Assembly: GCA_937880845.1 (NCBI GenBank)
Contig: CALFLL010000020.1
Coordinates: forward strand, 50,453 to 114,452
Direction: 5' to 3'
Origin: an uncultured Drancourtella sp.
Lineage (GTDB): Bacteria; Bacillota; Clostridia; Lachnospirales; Lachnospiraceae
DNA: 64,000 bases
A program made the translations under genes and the position numbers. Positions 1 to 7,846 of this stretch are shown here, in pieces; position 1 is the first letter of the stretch, and every line of letters begins with the position of its first letter. The notes beneath the pieces are model-generated. The model searched no databases. It was not told the DNA's origin and worked only from the letters and a program-made list of their open reading frames with translations.

Positions 1-1
1 T

Positions 2-589
2 GACAAGATCGTTGCGATACAGGATGTAGATCCGGAACTTACGCAGTCGGAATATCGGAAAGAATTAAAGAAGATGCGGGATAAAGTACAAAATGAAGTG
101 AATTTCCGGAACAAATATCTGAAGGTGAAAGCCGGAGTAGGGAAGATTGCAGAAGGGCTCAGGCGATTGCCGGAGTCCTATAAAGAAGCAGACGATGCAT
201 TTTCTTTTATTGACATTGCGGGAGATATTGTAGATGACCGGGAGTCTTGCATTATGATGTTTTCCGATTTTGGAATATTTAAGCTGTTGTGCCAACTGAA
301 TGATCCGGAACTTCTTCTTGAATATATACCGGAGTCTTTGCAGAAGTTGTATAATTACAAAAAACCGCAGCAGGAAGACCTTGTGGAAACATTAAAAGTA
401 TATTTAAAATATAATCAGAATCTGTCAAAAACAGCACAGGATTTATATGTTCATTATAAGACAGCGGCATATCGTATTGAAAAAATTTCCAAGATTACAG
501 GTATGGATTTTGATAATGCAAATGAAATGCTAGCGGTCAGAATCGGACTTATAGTACAAAAAATAATAGAAAATTATAATAAAAAATAA
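2..589 (+). CDS. PucR/CdaR-type transcriptional regulator, C-terminal part (5' end outside window)
   Basis: The frame is open from base 2, so this is the 3' part of a longer gene. The visible protein ends in a helix-turn-helix of the PucR C-terminal type (PF13556): a run near VETLKVYLKYNQNLSKTAQD is followed by LYVHYKTAAYRIEKISKITG. That is the usual 'L..yl..n.n...tA..L.vH.nT..YRl.ki' pattern, ending in a leucine/isoleucine-rich helix. Proteins of this family carry a variable sensory N-terminus and regulate purine, amino-acid or sugar-acid genes. The ligand cannot be told from this fragment. The first internal ATG (74) is probably not the true start. Confidence 0.75.
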   Translation, partial: DKIVAIQDVDPELTQSEYRKELKKMRDKVQNEVNFRNKYLKVKAGVGKIAEGLRRLPESYKEADDAFSFIDIAGDIVDDRESCIMMFSDFGIFKLLCQLNDPELLLEYIPESLQKLYNYKKPQQEDLVETLKVYLKYNQNLSKTAQDLYVHYKTAAYRIEKISKITGMDFDNANEMLAVRIGLIVQKIIENYNKK

Positions 590-690
590 AACCGTTGTGT
601 TTAATGAAAGAATATGGTATTAAGGCAGATTTAAGAGAGGTTCTGGAAAGTTATATCAAATTGTAGTAAAATAAATACGAGGTGAGAAAA

Positions 691-1215
691 ATGGAACTAT
701 TAGAACTTATGAGAACAAGACGCAGCATCAGAAAATATACAGATGAAGCTGTAGCTGAAGAAGATGTAAAAAAAATCGTAGAGGCCGGAATGTTATCTGC
801 ATCCGGAAAGGCAATCCGTCCATGGGAATTCATCGTTGTGACAGATAAAGAAATGCTTCTGAAAATGGCAGACTGCCGTGCGGGTTCCGTAAATATGCTT
901 AAAGAAGCACCATGTGCGATTGTCGTAGTGGGAAACGAAGAAGCATCCGATGTATGGATTGAAGATTGCTCTGCGGTTATGAGCAATATGCACCTGATGG
1001 CACATGCTTTGGGACTCGGAAGCTGTTGGGTACAGGGAAGACTTCGCAAAGCAGATGACGGAAGAGATACAGAAGTATTTGTAAGAGATCTTCTTGGCTA
1101 CCCGGAAAACTATAAACTTCAGGCAATCCTTACAGTAGGTGTACCAAATGAAGAAAAAGCTCCGTATGAACTGGACAAACTTCCGATGGAAAAAATACAT
1201 TACGGAAAATTTTAA
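691..1215 (+). CDS. nitroreductase family protein
   Basis: A protein of about 174 residues with the nitroreductase fold signature: N-terminal MRTRRSIRKYTDEAV (FMN phosphate-binding arginines), then PWEFIVVTDKE and the C-terminal LGSCWVQGR block, ending near GYPENYKLQAILTVGVP. The family reduces nitro compounds, quinones or flavins with NAD(P)H using FMN; the physiological substrate is unknown. A GTG at 682 is also in frame, but GAGGTG at 680-685 is correctly spaced for ATG 691. It stands alone, closed by a strong hairpin terminator. Confidence 0.9.
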   Translation: MELLELMRTRRSIRKYTDEAVAEEDVKKIVEAGMLSASGKAIRPWEFIVVTDKEMLLKMADCRAGSVNMLKEAPCAIVVVGNEEASDVWIEDCSAVMSNMHLMAHALGLGSCWVQGRLRKADDGRDTEVFVRDLLGYPENYKLQAILTVGVPNEEKAPYELDKLPMEKIHYGKF

Positions 1216-1234
1216 GGGAAATTTTGCAGAATAA

Positions 1235-1282
1235 AAAAATATCCTGCTTTGAAAACGAAAGATTTCAAAGCAGGATATTTTT
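1235..1282 (+). terminator. perfect 20-bp hairpin terminator after the nitroreductase gene
   Basis: Two perfectly complementary 20-nt arms (1235-1254 and 1263-1282) flank an 8-nt loop. One arm starts with A's and the other ends in T's, so it can terminate on either strand. It sits 20 nt after the nitroreductase stop. Confidence 0.9.
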
Positions 1283-1333
1283 GATGATAGGGTTTTACAT
1301 TATTATAGAGAAAAAGAAAGGAGGAAAAATTAA

Positions 1334-1882
1334 ATGGCAACGGGAATTATGATTATGGGTCCTGCGGGTTCGGGAAAAAGTACTATTGGTAAAATGACAG
1401 CTGAAAAATTAGGATATGCATTTGTGGATATTGATGATTATATATGGCAAAAAGACACGGATATTCCTTTCACGAAAATGTATTGTAAAAAAGAGAAAAT
1501 CAGTCGTTTGACGGAGGCAATATCAAACTGTGAGCATTTTGTAATGGCAGGGTCTATGGACTCTTTTCATGAATATTTTGATCCGTTTTTTGAACTTGTT
1601 GTCTTCTTATATACAGATACACAGTTACGCATAGAACGAGTTCATAATCGAGAATTACAATTATTTGGAAAGCGTATTTTAAAAGGTGGAGATATGTATG
1701 AGCACCATAAAAATTTTTTAAAGGATATTTCAGGATATGATTCCGGAACGGGCGGATGTACCTTACAGGGGCATGAAGCGTGGTTAAGATCTCTTACGTG
1801 TAAGGTGATACGATTAAATGGGGCTGATGAATTAAATAAAAATTTGGCTGTTATTACGGAAAATATAAGTAAAGATTGCTAA
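1334..1882 (+). CDS. P-loop kinase-like protein (shikimate/adenylate kinase fold)
   Basis: The 182-residue protein opens with a Walker A motif, GPAGSGKSTIGK (residues 9-20), directly followed by the AEKLGYAFVDIDDYIW stretch. This is the arrangement of small nucleotide or shikimate kinases, where the Asp pair binds substrate and Mg. A lid-like part with several arginines (LRIERVHNRELQLFGKRI) follows in the middle. I cannot name the substrate. An AAAGGAGG site lies just before ATG 1334. It probably forms its own unit between a terminator and a promoter-like TGCTATACT at about 1888. Confidence 0.75.
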   Translation: MATGIMIMGPAGSGKSTIGKMTAEKLGYAFVDIDDYIWQKDTDIPFTKMYCKKEKISRLTEAISNCEHFVMAGSMDSFHEYFDPFFELVVFLYTDTQLRIERVHNRELQLFGKRILKGGDMYEHHKNFLKDISGYDSGTGGCTLQGHEAWLRSLTCKVIRLNGADELNKNLAVITENISKDC

Positions 1883-1929
1883 ATATGCTATACTCTTGTA
1901 TATAAAATACAAAAGAAGGAGAAGAGTAT

Positions 1930-3498
1930 ATGTGGCATTATAAAAATTTGAAACAAAGTGCAAAAAAATCTTTGAGAAAAAACTTTTGGAGAATTTTAGG
2001 AATCTGTTTGTTGGTAGGATTTATTTCAAGTGGTATGCGAGTTACCCACCATGTAGATAATGCTGCTAAGCATTTTGTGGGAGGTCGATTTGAGATTCCG
2101 TCCAATGCCCAGATCATGAATGATCTTTACTTTACTATACGGCAGAGAAATGCACCGGAACATAATGAAATTTTGGGAGTGTTAGGCGAACTCTACTCAC
2201 CTAAAAAAGGTGCTCTTGCACATGTTTATAATCGTATGACAGAAGATAAATCCGTTCTTTATGGATTTGTACATGCAATGGATGATATTCTTCTCAAAAA
2301 GCAAGCTACACAAGGAGCAATTATTTTATTAGGTGTAGTCCTTCTTCTTCTTTTTTTGGCTTTTATAAGTAATGTGCTTGTTGTAGGACAATGCCGTTTT
2401 CTGTTAGAAAACCGTTCTTACAGGCAAGTCAAATCCGGAAGACTGCTCTTTCCCTGGCGTGTCAGGAGGTGGAAGAAAACGGCTTTTACCATGTTTGAAA
2501 GATCTGTTTTTATCTTCTTGTGGGATTTGACGATCATTGGTGGAATCATTAAGCGATATTCTTATAAGATGATTCCATATATACTGGCGGAAAATCCGGA
2601 TATCGGACATAAAGAAGCTTTTGAATTATCTCGTAGAATGATGTATGGAAATAAGATGAAAGCATTTTTCCTGGATGTATCTTTTTTAGGATGGAGAATC
2701 CTTAATTTATTTACTTTTGGGATTTTGCGTTACATCTGGATCAACCCTTATGTAGAAACAGTATATGCCGAATGGTATTCAGAACTTAGACAAGAAGCAT
2801 TAGATCAAAAATACATTCATTATGAGTATTTAAATGACAATCTGTTGTTTACCGATTCGGATATGGAAGACTACCCTGTAGAAAACTATCCTTTATATAA
2901 TCCGGATACAAAAAAATGGATAAAACTTGATTATCATAGAACATATTCCTGGTGTTCTGTCATTTTAATCTTTTTTGCTTTTTCAATGATCGGATGGCTT
3001 TGGGAAGTTTCCCTTCATCTTTTTGGTGACGGCGTTTTTGTAAATAGAGGTTTCTTTCATGGGCCTTGGCTACCTATTTATGGAACAGGCGGAGTTTTGG
3101 TGATACTACTCTTGAAAAGATTTGTAGACAAACCCCTTGTTACTTTTTTCCTGACGGTTGTTGTATGTGGAGTGGTAGAATATTTTGTGGCACTGTTTTT
3201 GTGGGAATTTAAACAGATGTATTGGTGGAATTATACAGGGTATTTCCTGAATCTTCACGGAAGAATCTGTGCAGAAGGCCTGCTTGTTTTCGGACTTGGA
3301 GGATGCGTGTTCATTTATATTGTGGCTCCATTTTTTGACGAGATATTTAAAAAAATTCCTCGTAAGATTGCCATTATCCTTTGTGTTGTTTTACTTACCG
3401 CTTTTGCGGCTGATACGGTATACTCAATGATAAAGCCAAATAGTGGTGCCGGGATTACAGACTATGAAAATCATGTTGCATTAAATAACAAATTGTAA
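1930..3498 (+). CDS. multipass membrane protein: DUF975-like N-terminus fused to putative ABC transporter permease (CmpB, PF06541) domain
   Basis: This 522-residue protein has two parts. Residues 1-300 look like DUF975: the start MWHYKNLKQSAKKSLRKNFW, several membrane spans (about 15-35, 125-150, 185-215) and the downstream SRRMMYGNKMKAFFLDVSFLGW block. Residues 335-500 have the CmpB-type permease pattern with FSMIGWLWEVSLHLF, RGFFHGPWLPIYGTGG and LHGRICAEGLLVFGLGG and about five spans. No ATPase partner lies next to it, so the 'ABC permease' label is a family name only. Start chosen by the GAAGGAG site at 1915-1921. Function unknown. Confidence 0.75.
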   Translation: MWHYKNLKQSAKKSLRKNFWRILGICLLVGFISSGMRVTHHVDNAAKHFVGGRFEIPSNAQIMNDLYFTIRQRNAPEHNEILGVLGELYSPKKGALAHVYNRMTEDKSVLYGFVHAMDDILLKKQATQGAIILLGVVLLLLFLAFISNVLVVGQCRFLLENRSYRQVKSGRLLFPWRVRRWKKTAFTMFERSVFIFLWDLTIIGGIIKRYSYKMIPYILAENPDIGHKEAFELSRRMMYGNKMKAFFLDVSFLGWRILNLFTFGILRYIWINPYVETVYAEWYSELRQEALDQKYIHYEYLNDNLLFTDSDMEDYPVENYPLYNPDTKKWIKLDYHRTYSWCSVILIFFAFSMIGWLWEVSLHLFGDGVFVNRGFFHGPWLPIYGTGGVLVILLLKRFVDKPLVTFFLTVVVCGVVEYFVALFLWEFKQMYWWNYTGYFLNLHGRICAEGLLVFGLGGCVFIYIVAPFFDEIFKKIPRKIAIILCVVLLTAFAADTVYSMIKPNSGAGITDYENHVALNNKL

Positions 3499-3524
3499 AT
3501 ATCGGAGAAACCGAATAAACAACG

Positions 3525-3558
3525 AAAACCCGCTAATCAAAAAGGTTAACGGGTTTTT
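3525..3558. terminator. hairpin terminator, bidirectional
   Basis: Arms 3525-3538 and 3544-3557 pair except for one mismatch and one G-T pair, with A's before and T's after. It closes the membrane protein gene on the plus strand and could close the minus-strand remnant that follows. Nearly the same hairpin recurs at 4951-4992. Confidence 0.8.
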
Positions 3559-3567
3559 AAAATGGAT

Positions 3568-3792
3568 TTACACATAAAGTGTTATATTTATTTGTCCCGA
3601 TTTGACCGGGTTAAATGATATCAGCCCGTCAAAGAACTCGGAAATATCAGCATGAAAGATTTTGCTGAGTGCGATAAGTTCACTGACTTTGATGCTCATC
3701 CTATTTGTTATTCGGGATTGAACCGGATGAAGATAATAGAACTGTGAATTATGCAAATAAGACGCTTCTTGAGTGGGGATAAAAAATATCAA
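3568..3792 (-). pseudogene. remnant of an XRE-family (Cro/cI) regulator
   Basis: The minus-strand frame carries a segment reading IKVSELIALSKIFHADISEF followed by FDGL. This is the usual end of a Cro/cI helix-turn-helix domain (helices 4-5, 'i.vseLi.lakif.vdi.dFf'). The preceding recognition helices are missing, and upstream residues resemble nothing. I read it as the tail of a decayed regulator gene. It could be chance, but the match over about 24 residues is good. Confidence 0.5.
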
Positions 3793-3884
3793 AAAGTCAA
3801 TGAAGAAACACGAAGAAAATTAAAGATATAGATAAGATAGAATTGAGTAAGGACGAATGGGAAATAAATGTCACTTACTGGAAT

Positions 3885-3913
3885 TTGACAAAATGTATAT
3901 ATTGTGCTAAAAT
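3885..3913 (+). promoter_or_regulatory. sigma-A type promoter for the DUF4180 gene
   Basis: TTGACA (3885-3890), a 17-nt spacer, and TAAAAT (3908-3913), about 50 nt before the DUF4180 start codon. Consensus match is strong. Confidence 0.7.
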
Positions 3914-3927
3914 TCTGCGTTAACTGG

Positions 3928-3944
3928 AATTTGCACTGCAAATT
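3928..3944. promoter_or_regulatory. operator-like 17-bp inverted repeat
   Basis: AATTTGCA-C-TGCAAATT is a perfect inverted repeat with a one-base centre, just downstream of the expected transcription start. It overlaps the second copy of a short direct repeat, CTGGAATTTG; the first copy overlaps the -35 box. The placement suggests binding of a repressor to this promoter. The regulator is unknown. Confidence 0.4.
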
Positions 3945-3961
3945 TAATTTAGGAGGTTATT

Positions 3962-4327
3962 ATGAAAATCGAATATTTAACAAAAAATGGAATTGAACTT
4001 GCAGTTGTTTCCAGTGATGAAAAGGTGTTAATTGATACACCATCAGCATTAGATTTAGCAATGACTGTAAAATATGAAACAGGTGCGAGTAAAATTGTAA
4101 TTGATAAACATGCGGTCATAGAGGATTTCTTTATTTTAAGTACAGGTTTGGCAGGGGAAATATTACAGAAATATAAGAATTATCATATAAAATTGGCGAT
4201 TTACGGTGATTATTCCCATTATACAAGTAAACCATTAAAAGATTTTATATATGAGTCAAATAAAGGTCAGGATTTTTTCTTTGTAGAGAGTAAAGAAGAA
4301 GCTATCCAACGATTAGAAAAAGTATAA
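3962..4327 (+). CDS. DUF4180 domain protein
   Basis: The 121-residue protein matches DUF4180 (PF13788) along its whole length. The conserved parts are TPSALDLAMTVKYETGASKI, IEDFFILSTGLAGEILQKY, KLAIYGDYSHYTSKPLKDFI, then YESNKGQDFFFV. The family is cytosolic, single-domain and of unknown function, often found beside regulators or as a stand-alone gene. AGGAGG (3951-3956) sets the start. Its promoter carries repeat elements that look like an operator, and it lies in a patch of decayed genes, which fits horizontal gain. Confidence 0.85.
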   Translation: MKIEYLTKNGIELAVVSSDEKVLIDTPSALDLAMTVKYETGASKIVIDKHAVIEDFFILSTGLAGEILQKYKNYHIKLAIYGDYSHYTSKPLKDFIYESNKGQDFFFVESKEEAIQRLEKV

Positions 4328-4445
4328 TAGAAAAAGTGCAAATTTCAGTTTTGTAGATATTCAGTAGGTAAAGGGACAAGGCGAAGCCGATTGCCGTAGG
4401 GCAGTTCTTTACGGAACGGACACAGCCAGTACCACCATGATACAT

Positions 4446-4484
4446 AAGAGGACTTGAAAGGTCACAAACCTTGCAAGTCCTCTT
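4446..4484 (+). terminator. hairpin terminator after the DUF4180 gene
   Basis: 17-nt arms 4446-4462 and 4468-4484 pair with a single mismatch around a 5-nt loop, followed by a T-rich tract. The 120 nt between the DUF4180 stop and this hairpin are not coding in any way I recognise. Confidence 0.75.
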
Positions 4485-4534
4485 GTTTATTTTTATTTCA
4501 ACTATCCATCCTGAACAGCTAGGAATGTTTTAGC

Positions 4535-4710
4535 TTATCGTCTTTCTCTGATATACATATCAATATCATCTATGATATACTTTTCTCCGGTTGTATGAAG
4601 GGCTTCAAAGTGGGAATAGAATAAATATATTCCCATACTCCATATGTTGTAAATAGTTCGGAAACCTGCCGGTCCGTTAATCCCTTCTCAGATTTATACC
4701 GCCATTCGCG
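4535..4710 (-). pseudogene. frameshifted DUF3791-like remnant
   Basis: Read on the minus strand, one frame gives KGLTDRQVSELFTTYGVWEY and, after a shift at about 4619-4623 (an apparent short duplication of TATTC), the next gives YSHFEALHTTGEKYIIDDID followed by MYIRERR and a stop. Together they match the DUF3791 family, which has a 'YGV..Y....YE.LHT.GE.YIVDDI' core. An in-frame stop lies just upstream and the N-terminus is absent, so the gene is dead. DUF3791 genes often travel in small mobile clusters with DUF3990 proteins. Confidence 0.6.
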
Positions 4711-4950
4711 TCAAGTTTTGGTTAGAATGATTAGAAAGAAAAGCAAATATGAGGACAAAATATCTCGAGTATCTCTATAACATTCTAATGGCTTAAATCG
4801 GACATCAATTCATAAAGAACAAATGTACTTTTTGTTGTTAATAAGACATTTGCCACAAGGATAAAAAAGAGAATAGAAAAGATGCAACATTTCTTTAGAA
4901 AATCATTTGTCCCAAATTTGTCCGAAACAGATTTTAGGAGAAGACATAAA
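4711..4950. other. gene-free decayed stretch
   Basis: No supported gene. The only sizeable open frame (minus strand, 62 codons, 4785-4973) has no recognisable domain and no ribosome binding site. The stretch is AT-rich and looks like eroded sequence between two remnants. Confidence 0.5.
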
Positions 4951-4992
4951 CAGCGAAAACCCGCTAACCACAAGGGCTAACGGGTTTTGCTG
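4951..4992. terminator. hairpin, second copy of the AAAACCCGCTAA element
   Basis: Arms 4951-4969 and 4974-4992 pair with a few mismatches. The core AAAACCCGCTAAYC...GGNTAACGGGTTTT repeats that of 3525-3557. The two copies bracket the decayed patch. Confidence 0.65.
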
Positions 4993-5020
4993 TTTTATAG
5001 TTATCTAAAGGAATGAGAGT

Positions 5021-5062
5021 AAAGTGTAACACTTCGAGGATACCCTCGAAGTGTCTACTTTA
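5021..5062. repeat. long imperfect inverted repeat
   Basis: ACACTTCGAGG (5029-5039) pairs perfectly with 5044-5054 around ATAC. Pairing continues outward (AAAGT 5021-5025 with ACTTT 5058-5062) after a short mismatch. There is no T-tract, so it is not a typical terminator. From here to 5204 there is no gene. Confidence 0.55.
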
Positions 5063-5204
5063 TGAGGGGGGAGATAGTGAGTGTTAATCAACTATCTGAT
5101 TTATAGTATAACCAGTAAATGTGTCTAAAATGTGTTGAATCTCTAAAAGAACTGGAAAGTTTATTAAGAAACTTTTAATATAATTGAAAATACGGACGAA
5201 TTCC

Positions 5205-6962
5205 TTAAGAAATGACTTCGTCTGTTTCCAAACCTTCAAACTGCATTTTGTAGTAGTGTGCGTAGATGCCGTCTTTCTGAAGCAGATCTTTATGGGTTCC
5301 CCGTTCAGAAATTCCTTTTTCCGTGATGACAATGATCTCATCAGCATTGCGGATCGTGGATAGTCTGTGGGCGATGGTGATCGTAGTACGGTTTTTGGCC
5401 AGTTCTTCCAGGCTTTTCTGGATGTGGCGTTCGCTTTCATTGTCCAGAGCACTTGTGGCTTCGTCCAAAATAAGGATCGGAGGATTCTTAAGAAAGACAC
5501 GGGCAATGGAAATACGCTGCTTTTGTCCTCCTGACAGTCTGGTTCCACGTTCTCCTACAAAGGTGTCGTATCCGTCCGGAAGTTCTTCGATAAAGTCATG
5601 GATGTTGGCACGTTTTGCGGCTTCGATGATTTCTTCCATGGATGCCCCAGGTTTACCATAGGCAATGTTTTCTTTGATGGTTCCGCAGAAAAGATATACA
5701 TCCTGCTGTACAATGCCGATTTGTTCACGGAGTGATTTTAGTTTCAGATCACGTACATCTTTTCCATCGATGGTGATGCGGCCTTCGGAAACGTCATAAA
5801 AACGAGGGAGAAGGGAGCAAATGGTTGTTTTTCCTCCTCCGGAAGGACCGACAAGAGCGATGGAACGACCGGCAGGGATCTGGAATGAAATATGGGACAG
5901 TACCGGTGTATCATCATCTGCATAGCAGAAAGAAACATCTTCATAGGAAACGAGTCCTTTAACATCGTGCAGTTCTTCGGCGTTCGGTTTGTCTTTAATT
6001 TCCGGCTTTGTATCCATGACATCCAGAAAACGGCGGAAACCGGAAAAGCCCTTTTGAATCATTTCCGTTAATTCTACCAAAATCTGGATTGGACTGATAA
6101 AGATTCCGATATATAAAGCATACATTGCAAGATCTGTTGCGGCCATTTGACCTTTGGCAATGAGATAACCGCCGAAAACAAGGGTGACAAGATACATCAT
6201 ACCCTGGAAGAAAAGATTCCATCCCATGAATCCGCCCATGCAGTTATAATTGGCATCTTTTGATAGAAGGAATGCATGGTTGCTTTTGTGGAATTTCTTT
6301 CGCTCAATGTCTTCGTTTGCAAAAGACTGTACCACGCGGATGCCGGCAAGTGTATCCTGAAGACTGGAGTTTACATCACCGATTTTACGACGGTTTTCCA
6401 TAAAAGTTGCCTGCATACGTTTATTCTGGCTTAAAGAGAATAAAAACATACAGATAACAAGGAACGTTAGTGGAATCGCCAATTTCCAGTTAATCAGGAA
6501 TAAAAAGGTAAATGAGCCGACAATTTTGATTAACGAAATAAAAAGATTTTCCGGACCGTGGTGGGCAAACTCTGCGATGTCAAAAAGGTCTGAAACAAGT
6601 TTACTCATCATTTGACCGGAATTATGGCTGTTATAATAAGAAAAAGACAACTTTTCATAATGATCAAACAACTGCTGACGCATGTCCCGTTCCATATAAG
6701 CACCCATCATATGTCCCTGATAACTGACATAATACTTGCAAAGGCTTTGAATCACATACATGACAAACAAGCCGATTCCAAGAGGAAGCAATGTACGTAG
6801 GATAACAGGGCTTTCCTTTGTAAAAAGAGAGTTTGTAGCGGTACGTAAAATCTGAGGATACACAAGGTCGATCAGACTGATGATCGTTGCACAGATCAGA
6901 TCCAGAAAGAAGACTGTTCGATAAGGTTTATAATAATGTATAAATCGTTTTAAAGTGTTCAT
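5205..6962 (-). CDS. ABC exporter, fused permease-ATPase (MsbA/LmrA-like half transporter)
   Basis: A 585-residue half transporter. The N-terminal ~310 residues hold the six-span exporter domain (spans near 17-37, 58-78, 137-157, 160-180, 245-265, 275-295). The C-terminal ATPase has Walker A GPSGGGKTT, the Q-loop GIVQQDVYLF, signature LSGGQKQR, Walker B ILILDEATSALD and H-loop TIAHRLST. All catalytic residues are intact. Such proteins work as homodimers or with a second half transporter; none is adjacent, so a homodimer is likely. The substrate (lipid, peptide or drug) cannot be assigned. Transcribed away from the neighbouring two-component pair. Confidence 0.92.
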   Translation of the reverse strand: MNTLKRFIHYYKPYRTVFFLDLICATIISLIDLVYPQILRTATNSLFTKESPVILRTLLPLGIGLFVMYVIQSLCKYYVSYQGHMMGAYMERDMRQQLFDHYEKLSFSYYNSHNSGQMMSKLVSDLFDIAEFAHHGPENLFISLIKIVGSFTFLFLINWKLAIPLTFLVICMFLFSLSQNKRMQATFMENRRKIGDVNSSLQDTLAGIRVVQSFANEDIERKKFHKSNHAFLLSKDANYNCMGGFMGWNLFFQGMMYLVTLVFGGYLIAKGQMAATDLAMYALYIGIFISPIQILVELTEMIQKGFSGFRRFLDVMDTKPEIKDKPNAEELHDVKGLVSYEDVSFCYADDDTPVLSHISFQIPAGRSIALVGPSGGGKTTICSLLPRFYDVSEGRITIDGKDVRDLKLKSLREQIGIVQQDVYLFCGTIKENIAYGKPGASMEEIIEAAKRANIHDFIEELPDGYDTFVGERGTRLSGGQKQRISIARVFLKNPPILILDEATSALDNESERHIQKSLEELAKNRTTITIAHRLSTIRNADEIIVITEKGISERGTHKDLLQKDGIYAHYYKMQFEGLETDEVIS

Positions 6963-7134
6963 AAAGTCACCTCTCCTTTATAAGTTTTTACTCTATTACT
7001 GTACCATACTTGGAAATTAGGTGCAATGTGCATGAGAATAAGATTATTCATGAAGTTTTAAGAATTTTTGTCTTTGGGACTTAAAAAATATCTGCTATGC
7101 TTATATATAGAAATGAACGAATGAGGTGAGCAAT

Positions 7135-7833
7135 ATGTTTAGAATACTGGTATGCGATGATGATAAAGAGATTGTTGAGGCGATAGAGATATATCTTTCT
7201 CAGGAAGGATATGAGATTTTAAAAGCATATGACGGTGAGCAGGCGATAAAAATTCTCAATGAAGAGAAAGTGGATCTTCTGATCATAGATATCATGATGC
7301 CAAAACTGGATGGTATCCGTGCAACTTTGAAGATTCGGGAGAAATTAAGCCTTCCTATTATTATTTTGTCTGCAAAATCAGAAGATGCAGATAAGATATT
7401 AGGGTTGAATATCGGTGCAGATGATTATGTCACCAAACCATTTAATCCTTTAGAACTGGTTGCAAGAGTGAAATCTCAGATCAGAAGATATACAAAACTT
7501 GGAAGTACAGCCGAAGCAGGAAATCAGGAAAAGGTTTATACGGTAGGAGGACTTTCTATCAATGATGACTTGAAGGAAGTAACCGTTGACGGGGAACCGG
7601 TCAAGCTGACACCTACGGAATATGATATCCTTCTCCTTCTTGTAAAAAACCAGGGGAAAGTTTTTTCCATTAATCAAATTTATGAGAATATCTGGAATGA
7701 AGAAGCAATCGGAGCGGACAATACGGTTGCAGTACATATCCGTCATATCCGTGAAAAAATCGAGATCAATCCGAAAGATCCAAGATATTTAAAAGTTGTG
7801 TGGGGAGTCGGATATAAAATAGAAAAGCTGTAA
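7135..7833 (+). CDS. OmpR-family response regulator
   Basis: Receiver domain (residues 1-118) with the acidic pair DDD near residue 8-10, phospho-acceptor Asp in LLIIDIMMPKLDGI, the Thr/Ser in ILSAKSED and the Lys in DDYVTKPFNPLEL. The C-terminal winged helix has LTPTEYDILLLLVKNQGKVF and TVAVHIRHIREKIE. ATG 7135 has GAGGTGAG at 7123-7130; an upstream in-frame GTG (7126) overlaps this site and is unlikely. It lies 13 nt before a sensor kinase gene, its probable partner. Similar in layout to VanR-type regulators of Clostridia. Confidence 0.93.
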   Translation: MFRILVCDDDKEIVEAIEIYLSQEGYEILKAYDGEQAIKILNEEKVDLLIIDIMMPKLDGIRATLKIREKLSLPIIILSAKSEDADKILGLNIGADDYVTKPFNPLELVARVKSQIRRYTKLGSTAEAGNQEKVYTVGGLSINDDLKEVTVDGEPVKLTPTEYDILLLLVKNQGKVFSINQIYENIWNEEAIGADNTVAVHIRHIREKIEINPKDPRYLKVVWGVGYKIEKL

Positions 7834-7846
7834 GAAAGGATATGAT

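Noticed and set aside
4357..4440. Open plus-strand stretch reading like GQGEADCRRAVLYGTD after the DUF4180 gene
   Set aside because: No start codon or ribosome binding site, and no family recognised; composition suggests a structured or vestigial element, but nothing can be supported.
4785..4973. 62-codon minus-strand open frame with a hydrophobic stretch
   Set aside because: No ribosome binding site, no similarity recognised, runs into a hairpin; treated as chance.
5044..5054. Hairpin 5021-5062 as terminator of the ABC exporter gene
   Set aside because: It is about 150 nt beyond the stop and lacks a T-run on the minus strand.
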